Below are positions 35,789-44,100 of a stretch of DNA of 64,000 nucleotides, piece by piece (position 1 is the stretch's first letter; each line of letters opens with the position of its first letter). Source of the stretch: Hyphomonadaceae bacterium UBA1933 (GTDB taxonomy: Bacteria; Pseudomonadota; Alphaproteobacteria; Caulobacterales; Aquidulcibacteraceae); contig DDFH01000006.1 in NCBI GenBank assembly GCA_002337085.1, positions 463,098 to 527,097 of the forward strand, in the 5' to 3' direction. The position numbers were made by a program, and so were the translations under genes. The notes beneath the pieces are model-generated. The model did no database searches. It was not told the origin of the DNA and saw only the letters and a program-made list of their open reading frames with translations.

Positions 35789-37124
35789 ATTTTTGGAAAT
35801 CATAAAAATTATCGCCCAAACGCATAATTTTGGTTAATTCATCAAGGGCGGCATAATTATTTTCAAGCAATGAAAAATCGTCCAAATCTTCTGGCAATAG
35901 GGTTTCTGGGTAGAATTTATCAACCCAATTCACAAGGTCATGATAAAGGCCTTCATCAAGCATTACACGTGCCTTGATTGATTTTATGTCATCGTCATCC
36001 ATAACAACGCGCAGACGTAAACAAGCGGGGCCGCCACCATTATTCATACTTTGGCGAACATCAACATATTCAACCGCGCCAATTGGTGTATTGCGGGTTA
36101 CTAACTCATCAAGATATTTTTTAACCGATGGGGTTTCATAGCATTCCATAGGGGCGATAATTGTCATACGTTCACCCATTTTTGATAGAATTTGCGTATT
36201 GAATAAATAGCTTTTGATGGCATCTTGTATCGGTACATCATCATTATCAACGCGAATGAAAACTGGTTCAAAATCGCATTTTTTGGCGATTTCCTTTTTA
36301 AGGCCTTCTTCGTCTTCAAACGCATATTCATGATAAAATAATATATTTTCATTGGCACTGGCGACCACATCATTATGGAATGCGCCGGCATCAATTGCCT
36401 TTTGTGATTGGCGCGTGAAAATGGTTTTGTCGCATTCAAGCAGGTGGTTTCGTGCGATTGCTTCAAAACTTTGCAGGGTTTGGCGTGCCGGAAATTTGCC
36501 GTCATAATTTTCAAAACCATCGCGCCCATAAACAAAAATCTCAATTCCTTTTTGCCCATGCTGTGCGCTCATCCGCATAAAATTTGCAGCACCTTCATCA
36601 GCAAAAACCCCTTGGTTAGGCAATGGATTATGCACCATAAAGCGGCGTTCATCACAAAAAATTGTTTTAAGCATTTTGGTGGTTTGTGCCGCCTCTAATG
36701 CGCGGTGGGTGTTGGTTATTAAATTGGCTGGTGTGAAGTGGATTTTATTGTCTGTACAATCATATTTTGGGGAAACTGTTCCTGCATTTGCCGCCCACAT
36801 GGATGATGCAGCGGAAATATTGGCAAGCAAGCGTTTATCTTGTGCTGCTTGTTGCAATAAATGCCTTTTGTCACCCTCAAAGCCAATTTTATTTAATATA
36901 GGTAGGAATGGGCGTTCTTGGGGTGGAAAAATCCCTTGTTTATAACCCAATTGCACGAGGTGCCATGCCTTGGCAAGCCCTTGTTTCGCGGCGTTTTTTG
37001 GGCTTGCAGGTCTTGCTTTATTGTTGGCGCTGGCAATATTGCCAAAACTTAGACCGCCGTAATTGTGGGTCATGCCTATTAGGCCGTCAAAATTTACTTC
37101 GCCATAAAATTTATTTGCTGTCAT
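35787..37124 (-). CDS. astB: N-succinylarginine dihydrolase
   Basis: AstB hydrolyses N2-succinylarginine to N2-succinylornithine, ammonia and CO2 in the arginine succinyltransferase (AST) pathway. From ATG 37124 (ribosome site AAGAGGAAACC) the protein is 445 residues, the normal length, opening EVNFDGLIGMTHNYGGLSFGN. Conserved blocks include MHNPLPNQGVFADEGAANF and NNGGGPACLRLRV with catalytic Cys368. The open frame extends 121 codons further upstream, but that extension is unlike AstB. None of astA, astC, astD or astE is in the window, so the gene stands alone. Confidence 0.94.
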   Translation of the reverse strand: MTANKFYGEVNFDGLIGMTHNYGGLSFGNIASANNKARPASPKNAAKQGLAKAWHLVQLGYKQGIFPPQERPFLPILNKIGFEGDKRHLLQQAAQDKRLLANISAASSMWAANAGTVSPKYDCTDNKIHFTPANLITNTHRALEAAQTTKMLKTIFCDERRFMVHNPLPNQGVFADEGAANFMRMSAQHGQKGIEIFVYGRDGFENYDGKFPARQTLQSFEAIARNHLLECDKTIFTRQSQKAIDAGAFHNDVVASANENILFYHEYAFEDEEGLKKEIAKKCDFEPVFIRVDNDDVPIQDAIKSYLFNTQILSKMGERMTIIAPMECYETPSVKKYLDELVTRNTPIGAVEYVDVRQSMNNGGGPACLRLRVVMDDDDIKSIKARVMLDEGLYHDLVNWVDKFYPETLLPEDLDDFSLLENNYAALDELTKIMRLGDNFYDFQK

Positions 37125-37248
37125 TGGTTTCCTCTTGGTGACATTCTTATAAGACCTATTTTTAAGGTCAATATAAACTGCCACAAACATTGGCGCGTTC
37201 TTTGCAGCTATGGGGCAAATATATGGTTGCAAAAAAGGATTTTGAACT

Positions 37249-37878
37249 ATGCGTACCAAATTGGGATATATTTTACCATTTTTATTGATTGCCACACCGG
37301 TATTGGCACAAAATTGGTCATATAAACCTGCGCCGGGTGAATGGTATGTGCCATCTGCCAATGCACATCGTGACAATGCCCCGCAAACTGTCGCTGCGCC
37401 AGTTACAACAGATTCTAAGCCAGAAATAGCTGTGCAAAAGAAAAAAACTAATCCAATTGCCGCCCGTAAAGAAATGGCCGAAACCACAAATGATATTTCT
37501 GATTGGCAATCAGTTTATAGCAAAAAAAACAGCGAATTTTCGCAAGATGCCATCAAAATTGATGACAAAACCAAAATTCGCAAGGCAAGCCAAATGGCAC
37601 AAAATAGTGCAGGTCTGCAAAAGGCGTTAAGCTGTGCGGCATCATTGCAAATTGCGGCACTTGCGGCCCCTGATTGGTCGGCAGAGCCAGGAGTGGCACA
37701 AGCAACAAATCTATGGCTAGAGCGCGTATTTACCGAAGCCGACACCGCAGGGGTTGCAGGTGATAAGGTCAATGAGCTTGTAAAAGCCGAGATGGACAAG
37801 CAGACAAGTGATGCGGTTGCCAACCCACAAAATTTAAACAAGCGCGCCTTTGATTGTGCCACAAATATGCCAAGCTAG
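37249..37878 (+). CDS. Secreted protein of unknown function, 209 residues
   Basis: I do not recognise this protein. It has a clear signal peptide (cleavage likely after PVLA near residue 20), a polar Pro/Lys-rich segment, and a helical C-terminal domain with two cysteines (ALSCAAS and AFDCATN) that could form a disulphide in the periplasm. It lies between divergent astB and the pseudouridine synthase gene, 40 bases before the latter. It could be periplasmic or surface-associated; nothing ties it to AstB. Confidence 0.75.
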   Translation: MRTKLGYILPFLLIATPVLAQNWSYKPAPGEWYVPSANAHRDNAPQTVAAPVTTDSKPEIAVQKKKTNPIAARKEMAETTNDISDWQSVYSKKNSEFSQDAIKIDDKTKIRKASQMAQNSAGLQKALSCAASLQIAALAAPDWSAEPGVAQATNLWLERVFTEADTAGVAGDKVNELVKAEMDKQTSDAVANPQNLNKRAFDCATNMPS

Positions 37879-37918
37879 TTTATATTGCGCTTTGCAATGA
37901 AATCTCCTAAACGGCTTT

Positions 37919-38542
37919 ATGCAAAAACCCGCGCTTGATATAGTTTTTCATGATGAGGCAATAATAATTGTCAATAAACCTTCGGGACTTTTAAGTGTCC
38001 CTGGGAAGGCAGATGATAATAAGGATTGTGTTGCTTATCGGGCGTTGGAATATTTTCCTGATGCTATGGTGGTGCATCGCCTTGATATGTCCACCTCTGG
38101 GCTTTTGATATTGGCGCGCGGGCTTGTTCCTTTGCGGCGGATTTCACGGCAATTTGAGGATAGAAAAGTTTCCAAAAAATATTTGGCACTTTTGCACGGT
38201 GAATTGAAACATGACGAAGGCATAATTGACGCCCCACTAATTGCCGATTGGGAAAACCGCCCAAGGCAAAAGGTTGATTATGAAATTGGCAAGCCAAGCC
38301 TTACCAAATATCGGGTTTTGTCACGTGAAAATAATGTCTCAAGGGTTGAATTTACACCGGTTACGGGGCGCAGCCACCAATTAAGGGTGCATTCAATTCA
38401 TATTGGCCACCCAATTTGTGGTGATAAATTTTACATTGGTGAAGATGGTTTTGATCGGCTTAAACTTCATGCCACTTATATTCATTTTGCCCATCCAATG
38501 ACGGGCGAAAAAATATTTTTTGAATCCCCCGCGCCATTCTGA
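37919..38542 (+). CDS. RluA-family pseudouridine synthase
   Basis: A 207-residue enzyme of the RluA family without an S4 domain. The catalytic aspartate lies in VVHRLDMSTSGLLILA (about 43-58); RKVSKKYLALLHG and RSHQLRVHSIHIGHPICGD are the other family motifs. Size and layout resemble RluA itself (23S U746 / tRNA U32), but the exact uridine target cannot be fixed by eye. It is followed after 12 bases by the DUF4169 gene. Confidence 0.9.
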   Translation: MQKPALDIVFHDEAIIIVNKPSGLLSVPGKADDNKDCVAYRALEYFPDAMVVHRLDMSTSGLLILARGLVPLRRISRQFEDRKVSKKYLALLHGELKHDEGIIDAPLIADWENRPRQKVDYEIGKPSLTKYRVLSRENNVSRVEFTPVTGRSHQLRVHSIHIGHPICGDKFYIGEDGFDRLKLHATYIHFAHPMTGEKIFFESPAPF

Positions 38543-38554
38543 TATAGATTATAA

Positions 38555-38755
38555 ATGTCCAATGTAATAAGTATTAAACAATTCAAAAAAGAAAAAGCGC
38601 GCAAAGAAAAAGAAAAAAACGCGCAAAATAACCGTATTTTGTTCGGCACGCCAAAATCATTAAAAGATACTGCCAAAAAACAAAACTTACTTGATCAAAA
38701 ACGGCTTGAAAAATTAAAATTAGACCAAGAGAAATTAGATAAAGGTGATGAATAA
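38555..38755 (+). CDS. DUF4169 family protein
   Basis: A 66-residue, highly charged protein opening MSNVISIKQFKKEKARKEKE with NRILFGTPKS in the middle, matching the small DUF4169 family. It is probably one long basic helix. Its TAA stop shares one base with the ATG of the ribbon-helix-helix gene, and the two are a frequent alphaproteobacterial pair. Function unknown. Confidence 0.82.
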   Translation: MSNVISIKQFKKEKARKEKEKNAQNNRILFGTPKSLKDTAKKQNLLDQKRLEKLKLDQEKLDKGDE

Positions 38756-38961
38756 TGCCCCTTTTGAAAAAATCATTCACTTTGGAGGGGCATAAAACCT
38801 CGGTCGCACTGGAAAGTGAATTTTGGGATATTATCCATGAATATGCCACCAAAAACAATCAATCATTGGCAAGTATCATAAGTGAAATAGATTTAAACCG
38901 TGGGGCAGAGCCACTGGCCAGTTCTTTACGCCTATTTTGTATAAAATTATTGCGTGGTTAA
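38755..38961 (+). CDS. Ribbon-helix-helix domain protein
   Basis: A 68-residue protein: FTLEGHKTSVALESEFWDIIHEYATKNNQSLASIISEI fits the RHH_4-type fold (beta strand, two helices) that binds DNA as a dimer in other families. Coupled to DUF4169, it could be a small regulator of that pair; no toxin-like partner is present, so a toxin-antitoxin reading is not supported. Its stop overlaps the convergent recR stop by 4 bases. Confidence 0.82.
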   Translation: MPLLKKSFTLEGHKTSVALESEFWDIIHEYATKNNQSLASIISEIDLNRGAEPLASSLRLFCIKLLRG

Positions 38962-39572
38962 ACTTCGCGCCGCGCCTTTAATGCCGCCATTAATGTGCCG
39001 TCATCAATATGGTCAAGCTCCCCACCAATTGGCAGGCCATGTGAAAGACGTGTAACCTTAACCCCCTTGTTTTCAAGAACTTCGGCAAGGTAATGCGTGG
39101 TTGATTGCCCATCAATCGTTGCCGAAAGCGCCAAGATAACTTCGGTGATTTTGCCATTTTCAATGCGTTCAATAAGTTGTGGGATGCGAAGATCACTTGG
39201 GCTAATGCCATCCAATGCGTTTAATAAGCCACCAAGCACGTGATATTGCCCACGAAACCCACCCGAACGTTCAAACGCCCATAAATCGGCAACATCGGCA
39301 ATTACACAAAGAATATTATGGTCGCGCGATTCATTGCTGCAAACCGCGCAGGGGTCAGAGGTATCAAGATTGCCGCAAATAGAGCAAGTGCAAACTTCAT
39401 CATGGGCGGCCTGCATGGCATCAATTAATGGCGCAAGCAAAACATCCCGCTTTTTCAAAAGCTGCAAAACCGCACGGCGTGCCGATTTTGGCCCAAGACC
39501 TTGAACCTTTGATAAAATATCAATCAGCTTTTGTAATTGCGGGCTAATACTATTACGAGACGTTCCAAACAT
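38958..39572 (-). CDS. recR: Recombination mediator RecR
   Basis: RecR with RecF/RecO loads RecA on gapped DNA. The 204-residue protein has the N-terminal helix-hairpin-helix (VQGLGPKSARRAVLQLL), a zinc finger C63-C66...C75-C78 (CSICGNLDTSDPCAVC), and a Toprim domain starting ILCVIADVADLWAFE. In many bacteria recR follows dnaX-ybaB; here it is a single gene facing leuB, with neither neighbour present. Confidence 0.96.
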   Translation of the reverse strand: MFGTSRNSISPQLQKLIDILSKVQGLGPKSARRAVLQLLKKRDVLLAPLIDAMQAAHDEVCTCSICGNLDTSDPCAVCSNESRDHNILCVIADVADLWAFERSGGFRGQYHVLGGLLNALDGISPSDLRIPQLIERIENGKITEVILALSATIDGQSTTHYLAEVLENKGVKVTRLSHGLPIGGELDHIDDGTLMAALKARREV

Positions 39573-39896
39573 ATGATTGCTATGCCTTAATTCGTTTTGC
39601 TTTCAAAGTGGCTTTGACAATTGGCTTAAGATTTGCTTAACCTTGATTAATATTTGGTTAAAGGTGCGTTTTGATACATTTTGCACAACATTTAATGGAA
39701 GTTTTGACCCAAAGCCTTGGGCCACTTTGTGTTTTGTTTGCGCCAACCATTGCGATTGAAAAACACCTTAAAAAAGCTATTGAGAAGCACCAGACAGAAA
39801 AATCTTGCGAAAATCTCTAAAATTCAAAAAAATCTTGCATATTTTGGTTTGACACACTTAACCGCCCGTTTTATTGCAGGCGCATAAAGGTGTGAA
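39573..39896 (+). other. 324-base intergenic region, recR-leuB
   Basis: No coding frame is convincing. It contains a 9-bp inverted repeat CAAAGTGGC (39604-39612) / GCCACTTTG (39721-39729) enclosing TTAACC (39637-39642) / GGTTAA (39656-39661), and near leuB a promoter-like TTGACA. The folded part could be a recR promoter region, a leader or a small RNA; no known RNA family is recognised. Confidence 0.5.
39849..39877 (+). promoter_or_regulatory. Candidate promoter of leuB
   Basis: TTGACA (39849-39854), a 17-base spacer and TATTGC (39872-39877). The -35 is a perfect consensus and the -10 is partial. It lies 20-48 bases before the leuB start, so the 5' leader would be very short and no leucine-rich leader peptide fits. 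Confidence 0.5.
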
Positions 39897-40964
39897 ATGA
39901 CAAAAACTCTATTAACATTGCCAGGTGACGGTATTGGCCCCGAAGTTATCGAACAAGTAAACCGCGTTATTGACGCTTTGCAATCGCGGCATGGGCTTGA
40001 ACTGTCGGTTGAAACGGCACTATTTGGCGGTGCATGTATCGACGCCGCAGGTGAACCAATTCAGGCATCAACCATTAAGCGCGCCAAAGAAGTTGACGCG
40101 GTTTTGATGGGTGCGGTTGGCGGCCCTAAATGGGCAGGTGTTGCGCGCGATATTCGCCCAGAGGCAGGTTTGCTTAATCTGCGCAAAGAAATGGATGTTT
40201 TTGCAAACTTGCGCCCGGCATTGTGTTTTGAAGCGCTTGCCGATGCATCATCATTGAAAAAGCCATTTATCGAAGGGCTTGATATTATGTTCGTGCGTGA
40301 ACTTTGCGGTGGGGTTTATTTTGGTAAACCAAAAGGCGTTGACACTTTGGCAGATGGCACAAAAATCGGTTATGATAATGCGGTTTATACCACTGCGGAA
40401 ATTGAACGGGTTGCCCATGTTGCCTTTAAATTGGCGCGTTTACGCGGCAATAAAGTTGCAAGTCTTGAAAAATCAAACGTTATGGATTCGGGGCTTTTGT
40501 GGCGCGAGGTTGTAACCGAAGTTCATGCAAAGGATTATAGTGATGTAACCTTGGAACATGTGCTTGCCGATAATGCAGCAATGCAATTGGTGCGCGATCC
40601 AAAGCAATTTGATGTGCTTTTGACCGATAATTTATTCGGCGATATTTTATCTGATTTGGCGGCGGCTTTAACTGGTTCAATTGGCTTATTGCCATCTGCG
40701 GCATTGGGTGCGGATGGTATGGCAGGTCTTTATGAGCCAATTCACGGCTCTGCCCCTGATATTGCGGGCAAAGGCTTGGCAAACCCAATTGCGGCGATTT
40801 TATCGCTTGAAATGGCGCTTCGCTATTCACTTGATGCGCCTGAAATTGCGGATAAATTATTTGCGGCGGTCAAATCAGCACTCGAAAAAGGCGCCCGCAC
40901 CAAGGATTTGGGTGGCAACCTATCAACTGCGCAAATGGGCGATGCAATTATCGCGGAATTATAA
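39897..40964 (+). CDS. leuB: 3-Isopropylmalate dehydrogenase
   Basis: LeuB oxidatively decarboxylates 3-isopropylmalate in leucine synthesis. The 355-residue protein has LPGDGIGPEV near the N-terminus, MGAVGGPKW, the Mg-binding NLFGDILSDLAAAL signature, and GLYEPIHGSAPDIAGKGLANP. It is a single gene with its own terminator; leuA, leuC and leuD are not in the window. Confidence 0.97.
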   Translation: MTKTLLTLPGDGIGPEVIEQVNRVIDALQSRHGLELSVETALFGGACIDAAGEPIQASTIKRAKEVDAVLMGAVGGPKWAGVARDIRPEAGLLNLRKEMDVFANLRPALCFEALADASSLKKPFIEGLDIMFVRELCGGVYFGKPKGVDTLADGTKIGYDNAVYTTAEIERVAHVAFKLARLRGNKVASLEKSNVMDSGLLWREVVTEVHAKDYSDVTLEHVLADNAAMQLVRDPKQFDVLLTDNLFGDILSDLAAALTGSIGLLPSAALGADGMAGLYEPIHGSAPDIAGKGLANPIAAILSLEMALRYSLDAPEIADKLFAAVKSALEKGARTKDLGGNLSTAQMGDAIIAEL

Positions 40965-40991
40965 CATTCAACATTTTATACGGTTTATAAT

Positions 40992-41022
40992 AAAAAGCCC
41001 AAGCATTGCTTGGGCTTTTTTT
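40992..41022 (+). terminator. Intrinsic terminator of leuB
   Basis: AAAAAGCCCAAGC (40992-41004), loop ATT, GCTTGGGCTTTTT (41008-41020), then T. It starts 28 bases after the leuB stop. Confidence 0.94.
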
Positions 41023-41033
41023 GATTTATTTGC

Positions 41034-41128
41034 AAGAAATTTTTGAAAACCACGCTTTCCAAAAATTTCTTTCATTATGTTCTAAAACCCTGAGTGAGCA
41101 TTACGAAGTAATGCGAGGGTGGGGTTTT
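41034..41128 (-). repeat. Double-hairpin repeat, copy 2 (inverted)
   Basis: Read on the minus strand it has the same plan as the copy at 32447-32532. On the plus strand, AAGAAATTTTTG (41034-41045) pairs with CAAAAATTTCTT (41060-41071); then GCATTAC-GAA-GTAATGC (41098-41114) lies within CCCT...AGGG (41088-41119) and AAAACCC...GGGTTTT (41084-41128). GAGTGAGC here corresponds to the GCTCACTT of copy 1. It sits 5 bases beyond the gltB stop codon and just after the leuB terminator. Confidence 0.75.
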
Positions 41129-41132
41129 AAGT

Positions 41133-44100
41133 CTACTCTGCCGCCACAGCTTTCACAGGATTTTCAAGACGGGAAAGCATTTCTTTTGGAACTACTTGCC
41201 AGACTTTTTGAATTTCAATGTCGAAATGTTCAAGGATGTCACGACCACGCGCTGAGTTGGTATTTTCAACATGCTCCAAGACCAATGATTTAAACATATC
41301 AAGATAATATGGGGTCTCGATGCGTTGATAAATCACGCTATCTTCATTGATGTTTTTCGGAAGCATATTATCTTCATCCCAAACAAAGGCCATGCCGCCG
41401 GTCATACCCGCCGCAAAGTTGCCGCCATGTTTACCAAGGATAACCACTGTTCCACCAGTCATATATTCGCAACCATTTGCGCCGACACCTTCAACAACCG
41501 CAGTTGCGCCAGAGTTTCTTACAGCAAAACGTTCACCCGCGCGACCTGCGGCAAATAATTTGCCTGATGTTGCGCCATACATACAAGTGTTACCAATAAT
41601 CGCATTTTTATGCGGAGTTATGCCCGATGAACGTGATGGACGAAGCATGATGGTTGCGCCTGACAAGCCTTTGCCAACATAGTCATTGGCATCGCCAACC
41701 ACATCAAGGGTAAGGCCTTTTACACCAAATGCACCCAATGACTGCCCGCAAGAGCCTTCAAGTTTCACCACAAGGCGACCTTCGGCAATGCCGTCCATAC
41801 CGAATTTACGCACAATATGCGAAGAGGCGCGAGTGCCAATTGCGCGTTGTACGTTGCGCACACGGTATGCCACTTGCATTTTTTCACCGCGTTCAAAGAA
41901 TGGTTCAGCATCATTTATGATTTGCTCATCAAGGGCTTCTGGAACCTCGATGCGTGGTTTTGGCTTTGAGAAGTCAGAAGGAATAAAGCCTTCAACCTGC
42001 ACCATAAGCGGGTTCAAATCGAGGTCGTCCAATGAAGATGGGCCACGTGAAACCTGTGCCAATAAATCGGTACGGCCGATAACTTCATGAAGGTGTTTAA
42101 AGCCAAGCTCCGCCAAAATTTCGCGCACCTCTTCGGCTATAAAGCTCATAAGGTTGACAATTTTTTCAGGGTTACCAGTGAATTTTTTGCGCAATGCCTC
42201 ATCTTGAACACAAACCCCAACAGGGCAGGTGTTTGATTGGCATTGGCGCACCATGATACAGCCCATTGCAACCAATGATGCCGTGCCGATTCCATATTCC
42301 TCTGCACCCAACATTGCCGCCATTACGATGTCACGACCATTTCTTAGGCCGCCATCGGTGCGCAACAATACCTGATCGCGAAGATTATTAAGGGTCAGAA
42401 CCTGATGTGCCTCGGCAAGGCCAAGTTCCCACGGTAAACCTGCATATTTGATTGAGGTTTGCGGTGATGCACCAGTACCACCAACGCCGCCAGAAATAAG
42501 GATGATGTCGGCTTTTGCTTTGGCAACACCTGCCGCAACAGTACCAACACCCGCTTGCGAAACCAGTTTCACGCAAACTTTGGCAATTGGGTTGATTTGT
42601 TTTAAGTCATAAATCAATTGTGCCAAATCTTCGATAGAATAAATATCGTGGTGTGGCGGCGGTGAAATAAGGGTAACGCCCGGGGTCGCATGGCGAAGTT
42701 TTGCGATAAATTCAGTAACTTTAAAGCCCGGAAGCTGCCCACCTTCACCCGGTTTCGCACCCTGCGCAACCTTGATTTCAATTTCGCGGCATTGGTTTAG
42801 ATATTCAGCAGTAACGCCAAAGCGTCCTGATGCAATCTGTTTAACCGCAGAGTTAGGGTTATCGCCATTTGGCAATGGCTGATAACGTGCGCGGTCTTCG
42901 CCACCTTCACCCGATACTGATTTTGCGCCAATGCGATTCATGGCAATGTTTAATGTGCCATGTGCTTCGGGGCTTAGGGCGCCCAAAGACATACCAGGGG
43001 TTACAAAGCGTTTGCGAATGTTGTTGATGCTTTCCACTTCTTCAAGCGGAACGGATGGATTGATTGGTTTAAAATCAAGCAAATCACGAATTTGCATCGG
43101 ATCGCGACCTTCATAAGATTTGATATAAGTCTTATAGGCGTGGTAAGATCCTGTATTACAAGCGGTTTGCAATAAGTGAATTTGTTTTGCCTCAAGCGCG
43201 TGTTGTTCACCGCCGGCACGCAATTTATAAAAGCCACCGATTGGCAAGACATTGCTTGCGCTTTCCCATGCCATTTCATGTAATTCATAGCATTTTTTGG
43301 CAATCCCAATCAAACCAATACCAGAAACACGTGATGGCATGCCGGGGAAGAATTCACTAACAAGCGCGCGGGAAAGCCCCAATGCCTCAAAATTATAACC
43401 ACCACGATATGATGAAATAACTGAAATCCCCATTTTAGAAAGGATTTTCATCAAGCCCGCTTCAACGGCTTTTTTATAATTCACCACAGCTTGGTTCAGG
43501 CTTAAATCACCCAAAAGCCCGCGTGCGTGGCGGTCGGCAATTGCTTCTTGCGCAATATAGGCATTGACACAAGTTGCCCCAACGCCAACCAAAACCGCAT
43601 AATAATGTGTATCAAGACATTCAGCAGAGCGAACGATGATAGAGCAATAAGTACGTAAGCCCCTGTCAACCAAATGCGCATGAACGCCACCAGTTGCCAA
43701 AATCATTGGCACAGGTATTTTGGTTGCGCTTTGATATTCGTCAGTAAGAACGATTTGGCTTTTGCCAGAACGAACCGCATCTTCGGCCTCGGCACGAATG
43801 CGTGATAAAGCCTCTCTAAGGCCATCGCCCGCTTTGGCAGGGTTTTTAGGCTTGTCAAAAGAGCAATCGATGAATGCCACGCTGTCACCAAAAACTGGAA
43901 GCATGCGAATATAGGTTCCGGTTGAGATAAACGGGCTTTCGACCACAAACACATCGGTTTGGGTTTCATCTTGGGCAAGGATATTGCCAAGGTTTTTAAA
44001 ACGTGTCTTCAAACTCATGACGCGCTCTTCACGAAGTGGGTCAATTGGTGGGTTTGTCACCTGCGAGAAGTTTTGTTTAAAGAAGTGCGATAAAGGGCGA

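Noticed and set aside
37125..37487. 121-codon N-terminal extension of the astB frame
   Set aside because: AstB proteins start with the segment found at 37124, which has a good ribosome site; the extension has no AstB similarity and overlaps the divergent secreted-protein gene.
38555..38961. DUF4169/RHH pair as a toxin-antitoxin module
   Set aside because: Although two tiny coupled genes with a ribbon-helix-helix protein suggest this, the partner is a known DUF4169 helix-rich protein with no toxin fold, and the pair is widely conserved in the group.
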